Shown here: positions 21,901-36,100 of the stretch, one piece after another
How positions within the stretch are numbered: position 1 is the stretch's first letter
How the letters are laid out: every line of letters starts with the position of its first letter
Assembly: GCF_003589595.1 (NCBI RefSeq)
Contig: NW_020653750.1
Coordinates: 3,986,828 to 4,050,827, forward strand
Source of the DNA: Hyposmocoma kahamanoa
Taxonomy: Eukaryota > Arthropoda > Insecta > Lepidoptera > Cosmopterigidae
Direction of reading: 5' to 3'
Length of the DNA: 64,000 bases
Notes under the pieces: generated by a model
What the model saw: only the letters and a program-made list of their open reading frames with translations
What the model was told of the DNA's origin: nothing
Databases searched by the model: none
Program-made: the position numbers and the translations under genes

Positions 21901-24900
21901 AATCTCATTTCAGCCAGTTACAAAAGCCGAAAAAAGCAGTAGCAGCTGAGCATTAGTAGCAATAGAGTTCGTCCAGTGAAGTACTGCCATGTTCCTGTTT
22001 CTGCCGCCAGACAGTAATGTTAGCATTACTGTGTTCCGGTTTTGAAAGGTAAGGATGTTGGTGAAATTACTGGCACATGGGACTTGTCAACTTGTGTCAA
22101 CGGGCGCAGTGGCAGTGCCCCACAGATCTTTGCGATTAAAAGCTCTGAGTGGCATTGCAACTGCTATGGATAAGCGAGTCGCTTATAGCCAGGCGCACGA
22201 CTTGTTCGCCATCGACGGCACGAATTGGTATCATGAGAACAAAAAAACAAACAAACAACTATTGCAATATCTAATCAGAGTAAAGGACTTGTTCTTTGTG
22301 TTTGGTCGATATTTGTATCAATAATATAGTTAGTAGTACTTGTTTTCCTCCAGTGCCGACTGTAAACAGTGGATGAAAATTCAAATAACTTTCATTTTTG
22401 ACGTTTCTGCACGAAAAAGCCCTCGACGTCTCTTGTAGTGTCATTGGTTTTGTTCATAGATATAGGAAGTTTCGTTCAGCCATAATCCTTCTACCCCGGG
22501 CCTATCGAAGTGTGAACAGACAAAGCCTGTGCATTTTCTAAACCCATTCTCTAAGGTGTAAATTAAACCGTAATTTATCAGGCCTCCTTCTACTTTGGAT
22601 TTCATCTTATCTGATTTAATAGAACTCTTGCGGAGCACTCGCACTTCTATAGGTTTTAAGTTCCACAGTATTAATTGAGTAGTCCACTAGCAAACTCCGT
22701 TATGTGTGTGAATAAAAAAAAGATGTAAACTAAAAAAACCAATTATTGTTCCGAAAACGGTTTTTTTGAATGGTACTTTCTTAATTATCTGAAAATTGTG
22801 ATAAAAAAGAGATAAACAATATGAAGAAACAAAATCACAGTATTACACTTTTTACTTCATTTCCATTTAAAAATTGAACATACGAGAGTTTGGCAACAGT
22901 AATCTTAAAATATCTAGTTTTGTAATTGTTCAGAATTAACGTAGCTAGTTTTGTAACAACACTATGATAACATGGTTAGTTTAACAGTAAAAAATACAAC
23001 TTCAAACTAATTTTAATTTTCCATCCACATCGTCAACCATCAATGTATCTTCACTATCTGTCATTTCTTCTTCGGTCACATTTGATTTGGTTGACATTTG
23101 ATTTGATTTGTACTTGTCCGATAATAGGAGTACAAAATTCAAGAATTTTGTATGTAAACCAATCTTCTCCGAAATGTTTGACGGGCAAGATTTTAATAAA
23201 TTAACGCGAACGACCTCTCGGATGACAAAATATAAATACCAAACAAAATAACGGATTTTGCACGAGTTTATGCTATATGAGTAGCGTTTGCAGGTTGACG
23301 ACAAAATGGAAACTTTTGAAAGTGTAAAACTAAGAACAATAGCGACTTTTGCATGAGTAGTCAAGTTTTTTCACACACACATTTGTGCAGAATATACCAG
23401 TTTTGGCGCCGTTTTGTTGAAATATTTGAAATTATTCAAAATACTGATCCATTTCACGCCATTATCTAAAAATCATTAAAAATGTCACATAGCGCTGTTT
23501 GCAAGTTGACTACTCAATTGGCGAAATTCAAATTTATTACAAATTCAATAATAAACTGAGTAATATTAGTGAAATGAAAATCTCTTAAATATGTGTTATA
23601 CCTTAAGCTCGTGAGTGTAATTGCAAGCGCGTGCGTCGATAATTTTGAGCGTGGCGTCCGTGGTGGCTGCGATTACGGAAGCCGACGGCCCAGGCAGCGT
23701 GCGCACTATGCTCACGGGCGATTTTATGTTGTCCATCTGTCGAATAAGATTAAGAATTTATAAGTTTCTCAAAGGTGGCGTTACGGCAAAGCAAGCCGTA
23801 GTTTGCTAAAATAATTTTAGTAGCAGTCTCTTTAGAAGTCCAGGGAACTACTGCCAACATACCTATTTCTGCTGCCATACAGTAATGTGAGCATTACTGC
23901 GTCCCGGTTTTGAAGGATAAAGGTGCTGGCCAAATTACAGGCACAACTTATATCCCACGGGAGACGGGCGCAGTGGCAGTGCAACTGCTATGACAGGCGT
24001 GTCGCTCACCGCCAGGCGCACGACTGATTCGTCCCGTCACTTATCATGAACAAAGACGTCTAAATCCAACACAAAGATATGCAACGGGTCTGTGGAGAAA
24101 TTTGTAAAGCCTGCTGACTCCACCTGTAGGTCGGAAGGCGCAGGTTCGTGTTCAGTCTGATCGATGAATTTTTCTTTGTATTTGTTCGATCTTTGCATCA
24201 ATAATCACATTAAGATTATTGAAAGTTGGGTTAAGCCAATGTTGTATTCGCCAATATTTACAGTGCACTTACACTTGAAAACGTCGCTTTTAAGCTACTG
24301 CTCATTCACTACGCTGACTTCCCTGAGAAGAACAAGCAAGAAACTCCAGGGGTTGCTCTTTTCAAATAAACTTAAATACACTTTGAATCAAATTTGTGTG
24401 GAATCTAGAGCCATATCGTGTTTTCATACATCTTTATCTAACACGTTGTCTTCAATTTTGTAACATGACTTTTCAATTAAAATATTTTTAATGTAGTTTT
24501 TAAACTTAGGAAATGATCACGTTAATATATGCTCCGGAATCATATTGTAACAATGTATACAATTGCCCATAAAAGAGTCGTTTACCTTGATAAACGAAAT
24601 CGTTGTATCATGAGTTTGGACTTAGCTCTAAGGTTAATATTATGGATATGTTCTTTCTTATTGAAATTATGTATATTTTTACGGGCATATAAAATATTTG
24701 AGTAAATGTACTGTGATGCCACAGTCATGATACCAGTCTCCTTAAACTTTTTTCTGAGGGAAACCCGAGAACCTAAACGGTACACAGAACGAATCACTCG
24801 TTTTTGCAATACAAATATGATTTGATTGTCTGCCAAGATGCTCTACCTCATAAAATTGAAATTGGTAAATCATTGGTAAATCAATTGACGTTACTCCATA

Positions 24901-25863
24901 GTAACGTTAATTGGCGACCATAAACCTTGCGACACAACCAACCGAACACGCAATTTGCCGATAAGAGGATCATCAGCGCAGAACTTATTTACTTATAGAT
25001 GACGTTGTAAAATAGCAAACGTGGGTAGTAACTTAGTTACCCTTTTAAAATTTCAGTGAAAAAATAAAAATTAATTTTCACACAGCAATAACGAATCTTA
25101 TTTACTATACCTATTGGATAACTGACCTGAGAAACTACGCTTTCCATAAAGGGGTCCCAGATGTGAACGACAGAATCCGTGGAGACAGCAAGCCGTTGTG
25201 ATTCTAAGAAGGCGAGAGACAGCACGCCTTTTTTATGACCAGTGTACGTCCAGTTGCACTGAGTTGTCGCGTTACCATCGCCCTGATATAAAAATATTAT
25301 TATAAAGGTGCGTACAGATCTGGCGAATGCGCCTGTTTGGAAAAGGCTCGCGTGCTCCGATCGCAGCGACGTTGTGACCTGTTTGCGTGACGCCCACGCG
25401 CGTCATCTATGCTTTCTTGCCCACATAGGCGCTTATAACCGTACATACAATGCATTCGCCACATTTTTACGCACCCTTACGTTGAAATTACACAGTCTGA
25501 ATATGTGTTTCCATGCTGCCAAGTATAAAAAGACCAGAAAATTATGTAGAAAGATTAACAAAACTTTAAAAACATTTTTGATAACATAATATTAGAAAAA
25601 CTAAAACGCATTAACCATTACAAAGCGTGTGATAAACAAAGAAATCTTGACTAACCTGATTCCTCAGCGACCACAGCCTTACAGTTTTATCTTTGGAACC
25701 ACTCATGAAACTGTTCTCATTGTCTAGACAATGTATGGACTTGACAGAGTGCGTGTGACCGGTAAACGTCTGCAGTTTGATTTGCTTGAGGTTGAACCGA
25801 GCGTCTTTATCGGGACGTCCGATTTCGTGCTCCCAGTAGATGAGCCAGTCACCTCGAAGATGT
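18928..25863 (-). CDS. WDR81: WDR81 exons 14-19: seven-bladed WD40 propeller
   Basis: Exon 14 25656-25863, 15 25127-25282, 16 23602-23736, 17 21302-21451, 18 20913-21019, 19 18928-19159 (residues about 1774-2102). Blades in order: [20 protein letters not shown] with [21 protein letters not shown] with [25 protein letters not shown] with [24 protein letters not shown] with [23 protein letters not shown] with [20 protein letters not shown] with RIGVH, and [20 protein letters not shown]. Exon 17 is strikingly GC-rich compared with its neighbours. Repeats A, SINE-2 and MITE D lie in these introns. Confidence 0.92.
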
Positions 25864-27081
25864 CTAAAAGAATAACAATTACATAGACTGATTTCAGAGA
25901 TACGTGTTCTTAATTGAAAATCTGCACTTTGGAAGATGGTCACAGAAAAACGTAAAGCACCATCGACGAGAGAAGGAGATAGAGATAACCAGAGACAGAC
26001 AGACGGACAGACTGATGGACTGACGGACAGACAGATAGAGGAAGTAAAGTATTAAAATTCAAATTACCTGTTGCTCTTACACCCATTATCCATTTTATAT
26101 GCAACTACGTCAAATCCGGTACCTTGGCCGCTACAGATTTCACTCGGTTCGCTAACAACATCAATCCTGTTGCCTACCAAAGTTACATTGGAGCCAAAAC
26201 TATTGGAGCTCGATATATGATCCATAACAACTTCGGATTTAGATGGTGTTATGTCTATATTCCTTTTGTTACGCGGCTCATCATTTAAGGACAATTGGAA
26301 GCGCTTGTCTTGGCGGTTGAATGTGGAACTGAAAATAAACAAAAGGAATTAAGAAACATTTCACGCCCTAATCCACTACATTTTATCGTTCGTCTGGCCC
26401 TCCTCGTCATTACTAACGTAATCCACATTTTTAGCATTAACATAACAGCGAAAGGAGATCTACAACCCCCTACTAGCGGTTTTTTTAAATATCTTATTTA
26501 GTTTCAGTAAGTATTGTTAAGCAAAACAGCGTAATTTTCACTTTTACTACCAAAAAAATTGTAGGTGTCAATATCTCGAAATATGTATTCTAAATTTACC
26601 AAAATTCAAATGCGTTAGTTACGACAAGGCGGGCGGAATAGTGTCCCACATTAGTGGGCCTCTCCCTTGGACTTCTAACACTCTATCGGCGGCATTCAAG
26701 AACGCATCTAAGTCGTCCCGCCATAGGCATTGACGCCATCTTGTAGCACATCTCTGTGGCAAAACATGCCAAGCTTTTTTAAAATTTTAATAGACAAACC
26801 CCCAGAAACATCAAATGATATTGCCAACGTGCAAAAAATCACGTAATTAAACTCTACTATGTTATCAAGAAAAACTAAACTCTTTTTAAATCAGACGAGA
26901 AGACTTTGTTGTATAGGATAAATTATATATGTCGGAATCAGTTACCACCTCAAACGTAATGTAACAAAATTCGGTGTATTGTTGACGTAATGTGCATTAC
27001 GTGAGGTTAAATCTTAGCCAATATTATAGCGTGTTGTTGTCTAATTATTAGACAAACGATGTACTAGGCTGCTTACGCATC

Positions 27082-27116
<35 letters not shown>

Positions 27117-30100
27117 TATTTCGGACAGTTATCCATAGTTTGTTAGTAAAGAACTTAGGAATAACGTTAGTTTATGCTATTCAAATGCTAAAATTACAAT
27201 AAAATAAGACAATGTGAAACAAATAAAAAATGAAAAACAAAATAATTATACAATTCAAATCCAAAAAATAAACCACGAATACAACATTAAATATAAAATT
27301 ATAAAATTGAAAATTACAAAATTGAAAATTAAAAAAAAATTGAAAATTATAAAATTGAAACTTACAAAATTGAAAATTACAAAATTGAAAATTATAAAAT
27401 TGAAATTAATTTAACATACTCATGTAGACTTAAAGTAAACCGCCACATGAAGTTTCATCCAGTGGACCTGGATGGGGCAATCAATTTTATTAACCACAGT
27501 TTTTAGAATGCTGTTGGGGCACCCGCGCACACGTCGCCAAAGCGAGGCGACCCGCTTCCTCATAATGGCATGAAAGCCATCTGTGCGTGACTCAGCGCAC
27601 ATGTCTGAAGCGCTACAGTGTCGCGGTAACCCCAACAACATCCTAAACGCGTTGTTATATTGTACCCTCAGCGTATTTAGGGTCACCTTATTATACTTCA
27701 CCCACAGGCTACACGTGTAGAAGGTTTGACAGTATGCTTTAAAAAGCGTTAATTTTACCTCCCCACTACAACATGCAAACTGCAAGCGCTCTCCGTTCTC
27801 TCTCAATATCCACCAGATCGGACTGATCATCTGTCACCCAGTGACCCAGGTATTTAAATTTAAAAACTCTAGTAAGCTCACTGCCACAAAGGGAGACCGA
27901 CGGTACAACGCCCACTTCTCCACCTCGCGGCTTAAACACCAGGAGCTCATTTTTCTTTGTATTATACCTGAGTCCTTGGGCAACAGCATAATTCTCACAA
28001 ATCTTAAGTAGCTCGCGGAGGGCACATATTGATGGGCTCAGCAGCACCATGTCATCTGCATAGCTGATATTGTTAACTATAACGCCATCCAATGAGCAGC
28101 CTACATTAGTACTGCTGAGCTCACCAATCAATGCATTTACATACAGGTTGAAGAGCTTAGGTGACGTTAAACCCCCCTGCCTAACCCCGCATCCCAACAT
28201 GTATGGTTCCGACAGCGACCCAGCCCACTTAACATTGTTGATCTGGTTTCGATACCAGAACTCGAACAACCCAACAATCTCAAACGGAAGATTTGTCTCA
28301 CATCTCAGCTTATGCCACAACACGTCATACGAGACCATATCGAAGGCCTTAGACAAATCAAGGAAGCACGCATACACAGGCGTACTTCTGTCCGTGTAAT
28401 ACCGAACAGTATGCTTGAGTCAAAACACAGCGGACTCTGTAGAAAGTCCAGGCCTGAACCCAAACTGCGCATCATGAATTTTTAGGTGTTTAGTTAAAAT
28501 GCGATCAAGCAAACCGTCCAGTACCTTTGCCATGATAGTGGTCAACGATATAGGTCTGTAATTGTTTTTGTCAGACACATCCCCCGTTTTGTTCTTAACA
28601 AGAGGTACCACCATCGTCTGCATCAAACCGGCAGGTAGGTACGAGTGCCTCAAACAAAGATTAAATAATTGAGACAAAACCCCCGGTAATCGCTCACCCG
28701 CATGTTTTAAATGCGCTACGCTCAAGCCATCATGTCCAGGTGACTTCCCCTTTGACATTCCCTTAATGATAGATGCCACATCATCAGCAGTGAATTGAGA
28801 GATAGATGGGGCACCATAAAAGGAAGTTTCTCGCACCCACCCGCGGTCCGGCAGCTCACGTGGCACGACTTTGAAATGCTCCATGAAAAGGTTTGCGATA
28901 TCCTTACAGTCTACTACGCCATCAACACTCACCGGACGACCTGTCTTCGGATTCATTTTGCCCGATTCCTTCAAAAATTTATGAAAGTTCCTCGACTCAT
29001 GATGTAATGCCATTATATCAAATTTAATTTGTTCCTGGTTCCTTTGGCACCACTTTAATTTAAATTAAATATTAACTATAATCCATTTATTTAGGTACAG
29101 GGTCAAGAGCACGTTAAGCTTGATACTTAAGACTTAAATCCAACTCTATGCCGCTTACGATAAGAACAGTCCAAAGCACAGTGTCAAGATTGATGTGTTC
29201 TTGACTGTATTTAACTAAATGTAAATAATCTTGAGATGTCTATTTAATTAAATATACATTTATAAAATGATTTTTACTTACCTTCAAATACAAAATACAA
29301 ATACTTAGCTTCACATGAAATTGTATGCCTATTTTTATACCTATTGATTTGTAAAGTACATGTTTCAATAAAAAGATGTATCAAGATTGTTTACATTTAA
29401 CTAAATGTCCATTTTTTTAACTTTTAACTATAGTCCATTTGTTTAGGTACTTAACTAAGTACCTAAACAAATGGACTATAGTCTCGATCATGGTTTCTTT
29501 GTTTACAAATGTTACGTCATTTTGACAGCTCAACCTGCGTAAGGTCACAGAGAGGGGGCGCTGGTGTAGTTTGAATTTGTTCAATTAAATCAGTCATCTG
29601 ACGTGTCCTATGACATGATGGTCATTGGCAGGGTTGCCATATGAAAATAAGAATTGTAGTTGAGGGTCAATGCTAATAAACGAGCGCGCATTGACAAGAT
29701 GGGATTTTGGTGTAAGTTGCTTGGAAAGTGAAGACATAAGCGCGGCCCCGCTCTCTGTAAACTTGCCGCGTGATATTTTGAATTCGTTTAACCTGATCCA
29801 TCTTTTGTACTTTCGAACTAATTACTGTTGATAATAATATAGTCGATAAAACAATTAATTGAAATCAGTTGACGTTATTATTTCACCACCGGCTGAACGA
29901 ATTGATAACGAAGAATGAATATGCCAATTATCAAATAATTCCTGACTAGGGCAACACCCTGAACGTCTCTCGTTCAGACGGAGATTAAGAGAGAGATAGC
30001 AATACGTTCTCGATTCCTCCAGATGCGATATATATTTTGGTAGCACGGTATCGGTATTTGGAGCAAGTAGGATCACGTGATTGCGAATCGATGTTTCCCG

Positions 30101-33100
30101 CAATTAAATATAAAATAAGAATTTAGGAAATGTTTTTTTCGATTAATTTTTTTAGTGATTTGGTTTCAGTTTCGGATGTAGAATGACCTCTGTAAATATG
30201 GTCAGAATGCAAATTAACACATTGTATAGTTTATACCTGATATAATGGTTCTGCTTATAGCTTTGGCACAGCGCTCGCAAAGTGTCGTTGTTTTTAAGGC
30301 AACGCTCGATATAGTCTGCGCCTATGAACTTCTCGAACGCCGTGTATGAGTGGTATGCTAGCGCCTCGTCGAACGCCATGAGTAGCTCTTCTTGTGCCTG
30401 TTTTCACATTTGTAAAAATGTTACTATCGTGTTAATTAAAAAAATCTTTACTATTTACTGTCATACATTTATATTTAGAACTAAAGTGAGGAATAAATCG
30501 AGATAATCGAATTTTACAATGACACCATTTTAGAGAGGCCTGTGATGGGCAGCCAGTAATAAAAAAATACGAGTTCTAACACCACCCTGCTGAACTCAGC
30601 AGGGTGGTGTTACGACGGTGATCGATCACATCTATTTAATAAAGTTGGTCTATCATAATTGATTGTTCTAGTGGATACTCACAGTGAGCCTGACGGCGTC
30701 GGGCGGTTGGTCTGACACGTCAGGTGGAGTGCATGCCATGTCGGGCAAGTCAGCCCGAACAACGCGCCCGTCTTTCACTGTCCACTCCGCCGTCGTACCG
30801 TCGCGGCAAATTTCCAAAAACCCTTCCATTTTAGAATCCGCTGCGTCTTGTTCTGATGACTATATAACAAAGATAATTCATATTAAATGAATCTCACACA
30901 TCGCTGTGTGAAATACCATAACAGTTTGTAATTTGTGTTCACGATTTTTTGTTTCTCTTCTTTAGTGGCCTATAACAAAAAATTTTGTATGCTGTATAGC
31001 CATTTTTTAACAATCGTACCTTGTCGCCATTTGAATCGTCCTTTGGCCAGTTATCTGTTTTACCAGTAGCTTTGTCAAACGCTAAGAAGAATCTGAAATA
31101 AAACATACATTTTATGAACAGAATGTATTCATTCTTATATCATGTAGTTGTAACTTTTAAGCTTAATATAGCCACTTTTTTATCGGCATCATAAAGCGAT
31201 TTTCACATCGCGTGCAAAAAAGTGTTTGTAGACAGTCAGACAGTTTTATCGTCATGTGTCATAATATAAACATTTGTTATTAAGAAATAGCTTAAAAAGC
31301 TGTCGGAATTGCTAACCTCTGCAGTGCAGGCACAGCTAAATGCCTTCGAGTCATCTCTGGACCTATCCTTAAAGCGAGCGCATATAGCGCGCCCACCAAC
31401 TTTCGCGCGACGCAAACGCGCGCGCGACCGCCGCTCGGGTAGGAACAACGCGTCGTTGATGCTAGCCGAAGCGCCGGCTGTAGGATGGACTTTAGAAATG
31501 TATCCTGTGGAATAAAACATGACGTTTACAGACCTACGAGCTAATGAACAACTTTTGTTCCAAGTCTTGAAAAATCGTAAAACACAGGAGGTAAATAACA
31601 GTAAATAATCGACAGTTTGTAATAATCACCTGCAGTTGCTCCATAACTTTGACATCGGACAAATAAGGCAGCAAATATTTAACGAGCTGCAGGCAAGCTA
31701 CCACGCCGCCCTCTAGTGGCGCCGACAACCGCTTTCGACACGATGCAATCAACTCGCCCATGTGTGGTAGGTACTGGAAGATTATAAGCTGCTCGCCGTA
31801 CATTGCTGCACGAGACACAATCATTCATTAGAGCAGTCAGTCTGATTTTAGCTATTCGAAAATGTAAAAGTGTCAGATAATATTGTCTTTTTAAAGGTAA
31901 AACCACATAAGTGACGTTTTCCACAATAAGTTTTTAATTTATATAGCTATGGCAAGAAAATCACTATCATTCTACTGAAACTCAATAACAAAAAAACTAT
32001 AAACTCAATAAGAGTTTTCTCTGCAGAAAGATGGTGATTTTCTTACAAGAGGTACATAATTTGGAGGTTTTTTATGGAAAATGTCACTTGTGATTTTACT
32101 TTTAAACAGACGATATGTATAACCTCTGATCTCACGAACTGGTATGAGACTACGAAAGGAAATAAGACTATTTTAAGTGATCTCATACAAAATTTAAATA
32201 TATCAAATTTACCGCGTAAATAAAGGTCTAAGAAAATATGCTTACCGACAATAGAAACAAGGCACTTTATAACCTTCGACGCGTTCCTGTCACCAACCAC
32301 ACGACTATTCACAATCGCTATCTCATCAAATTCGTCCCTCTCATCCCCTTCGTAAGCTGCCAGATTATCTTTTCCGATATAACAAAGCGTCAACATTTTA
32401 AGCAAATTCCTTGTAATATGTCTACAGGTAAGCACTGGACCAAGTCTGTGCGCCAACCAAATAAGACTTTCTGAACTCATATCTGAGATCTTACATGGAC
32501 TCAATTCTTTGCTAGACAATTCCCCTTCGTGCAGACTTTTGGATGACGTTGGATCAGCATTTTCAAAGTTCCTACTGAGTTCCGTAAAGCTTTTTATTTG
32601 CCGCGAGTGTGATTCTTTCCGCACCTCAACATCTTCAAATTTCACATCATCATCGGCAAAGTGCAGGTAACTTGTAAACATAGGTCTTGCTGGTGACGTA
32701 GGTCTTTTAGGTGTCTCTATAGATTCTTCATTAGTTACGAAAACACTGAGATCATTTGTTTTCATACTGATTGGCGTAAAATACTTCGCACTTGATGGAG
32801 AAACAAATTCTGAAGATGGCGTAGGACTCACTATGTCTTGTTGGGGGTTAGAAGCATATGAATCTATAGACTCCGCTGGCGATTTACTTCTACTACTTCT
32901 ACTCGGCAATCTTTCCTTTTCAGTTTCAAAATGGAAGAGCTCATTCTCGCTCTTATTGTCAGAGTCTTTCTCTTTCGAACTTTCGTGGACTTCTACAACC
33001 GTTTTCTCAACATTAGGCGTGGCCACGTGCTCTGAACCGTACGATGTGTCCGGAGAAAATATATCAGAAGTAGTTGACAAAGCATTCTTGACGGTGTCGT

Positions 33101-36100
33101 CAGAATATCGAGGCTTTTTGTTTGCCATTGCTCTGTGGTGGCATGAATGCCCGGGAGAACCAACTTCCACGGTTACATCTTTGTATCCTCCGACAGCCTC
33201 AACAAGGTGCTGAGTGAAGGTTTCCAAAAAGCATTGAAGGCCAAGTCTTACCATCAATTGAAGTAAGAATATATTGTGGTATAGTTTCACGAATTTTTGT
33301 TTACCTGCGACTCCCGAACAAGTGACTGAATCCACCTCTGTTAATTTGTGCTGTTCAGGCTTATCAATGACGTAGTCATCATCCTCATAGAGATTTAGAA
33401 TATGCTTCAATAGTTTACTTTTAGTCTCCGCAGGCCCTAATGCTTTGCTTACTGTATCAAATAAGTACCAAGCTGCCAACACTGAAGTGTCTTTATTGGT
33501 TAACAATTCAATGTAATGTGCGAGAAAAATATCAAGGACATCAAATTGTCCACTCAATTGATTGAGGAGAACTTCCAAATGAGTAGCACAGGCTTGGATT
33601 TTACCTTCCGCGATCCGCTGTGTGAAATACAATTTTGTTTTATCTATGTTCTGATATTTCTCACATTGAACTCCATCGCACTCATACATGTACAGAATAT
33701 TCAATTCATTACTGGTTAATTCATATTCATGTAAAGTACTTAAGAGCTTATATAAAATGTTGAAGGTCTGTGGAAATGGTATGAGATGTTGCATCAATAA
33801 AGGTTGCAATAGCTGCGACGGTGTAGGCGGCGGTAAACCTTTGTCTGTTACGATAATTTTCTTCAACGGGTCCTCCTTCGATTTAATGGCCAATTCGTTC
33901 CGGAAACTTAGACTCGGAGGCTGCACATTGAGCAGCTGAGACGCTAAATAACTGACGCATTTAGGCACCGAGTGGAAATTATACTTAAGAACAGTTCGAC
34001 AATTAGTATATCGCTCTAGAAAGTCACTGTGGGTCCTCAATGGGCGCATGTAACTATGCAGGAAAAGTTCAACAATGAGACAACCAATCACTAACATGTC
34101 TCGTCTCCGACTTTCCGTAACGAACTGTTTGTACACTGTAGCGTCTGTGGTATACCTCGTGTTAAATGTCCTATTCTTTCTTTCTTTTAGAACATTTTCT
34201 AGATGAGCATCCTGACTAAACTTCTTCAAATAATTTTGATCGTAAGATGCCAAGAACATGTGATTCGTAAACGCCGTGTCGTCGGAATCTTTTGTCGCTG
34301 TGCTACTTTCTTTTTTTATATCCTGTTGTACTGGAAACAGATTCAAAGTAGTTAGGTTGTCCTTGTGTTTCGCTTTGTCATCGGCTTTAGTGAAAAAACA
34401 TTTTGTTCGGAAATTGTCCAAAGCTTCCAGAGCTTGTATGGACGCGACTGGGTTGAACTCTTTTGGGAGATAAATGATTCCTTTTCCAAGTTCGGAACGT
34501 TGGACTCTGTAATGTCTTGAATGTGAGGAGGCCCTGGTTTCCGTAGCTTGCGTTTCATCAAGGCCCTGACTATTGCTTTTAGTCAAAGATCTCGCGCGGC
34601 TGCTGCTTTTGTGTCGCGAGGAACGCCTTCGATGCGTTGGGACGTTCAGACGCGAGACATGTTGAGGTAAGCTGCTTGATTCTTCTTCCTCTTCTGTGAA
34701 CTCATCAGAACTATCCTGTTTGATAGATTTTTCTGGAACAGAAAAAAATTTCAAATGGCAACACACACCCAAATTTTATCTGCAACTTGTTTATAGTAAT
34801 TTATGTATTTGCTGTCATATGTATTACTCGCATCTTAAACGCTGTTGTTAAATATTCTAAAATCTACGCGAGGAAGGGCACATTAAGGGTTGAACCGTAT
34901 TATATATATAAAGTATAAAGCAGACTGACCATAACCCAATCAAAACACATATTTAGTATAGTCGCTGCGTTGGTGCGTGCTGACTAAGCTAGTTTCACCA
35001 TTACTAATAACAAAGAGAAGATCTTACTAGCATCTCTAGGAGTAGTCCAATGCAACCTGGGCGGTGCAGGTGGCAGTGCCCGGGGCTGGCGTGGCGGATG
35101 TGGAGCCACGAACAGCTGCACAGTTGCGCCACGTCGCATCTTTGTGTGACCATCTACTAGAGACAGGCAGACGTTTTTGGCCTTAACTGACGCGGTACCT
35201 GAAAGCCTAAGAAATACAAAGAAGGCAAAAATTAACAACACATTACAACTAGATTCTAACAGATTTCAGTCTAAGCAAATCGGGAAAGATCAATCATGTG
35301 TTGTCTGGCCAGCAGTTTTTGTTTCCACACTGATAACATAACAAGTGCTACTGTTTCTATGGATGTTTGTTACTTAATAACATCATGCTGGAAAAATTGA
35401 TTGGGAGAAAAATTTACCAATTCATTCTATTTCGTAATATGACGAAGATGATTATGTTGAAATATTTACTTATATCCGAATGTGATGTCAATCCAGTGAT
35501 GCAGATTTTCAGACACATGTGCACTCTCCAACGCTTCCCTATGTTTAGTTATGAAGTCCTCTACGCAAGTCGCCCACGACGGTATTCCTAGATCCTGCAA
35601 ATAAAGCAGAGAGATAAAATACTACCGTTCATAACTAGCTCTAATGCCTATTCAAATGGGCCATAAGTAAACGAAGTCAAAATTTTTAACTGCATACTTA
35701 CGGGCAGATCTTCATGTATGCTCTTGAAGACAGTGGGATCAGTGTAGAACTCTGGAATACACTCATCTGGCGTCCATTCTTGCATACGTTGGATTGACAC
35801 TGGGTACTCTGCTGGCACCCAGTTGTTACGAACGTGTTTGCAGAGCACTTCTTTTGGAGTTCTTTAAACAAAAAATGTATTTTCAATGTAATGGATGTCA
35901 AAAAAAAGTTTAAAAGTTTTTGAAAAAGTAGTTCTGGTTATTTTATCATTGATATCATCATCATCATCCCATTTATATGGCTCGCTACTGAGCACGGGTC
36001 TCCTCTCAGGCGAAGCTCTAGGCCTATAGACCTATTATGGTCCACCACGCTCGCCCAATACGGGTTGGCGACTTCACACCACCACCACCTTACCTATTTC

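Larger units (their letters stand above)
27083..29040 (-). mobile_element. Degenerate LINE inside WDR81 intron 12
   Basis: A minus-strand RT-encoding element in the same orientation as its host gene. RT coding is at 29013-27420, then a 3' UTR with a minisatellite (27290-27410), an AATAAAG signal and a (TAT)n tail at 27085-27115. The simple-repeat tail rather than poly(A), and motifs such as [19 protein letters not shown], suggest the CR1/L2 side of LINEs. The 5' end, including the endonuclease, is missing. Confidence 0.8.

Noticed and set aside
27085..27410. CRISPR-like array
   Set aside because: The regular units are a minisatellite and (TAT)n tail of a LINE, without spacer/repeat alternation, in a eukaryotic genome.
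31236..31520. 94-codon ORF with Arg/Ser-rich product
   Set aside because: It is an alternative frame over WDR81 exon 9; the spliced frame gives the conserved WDR81 sequence and correct phases on both sides.
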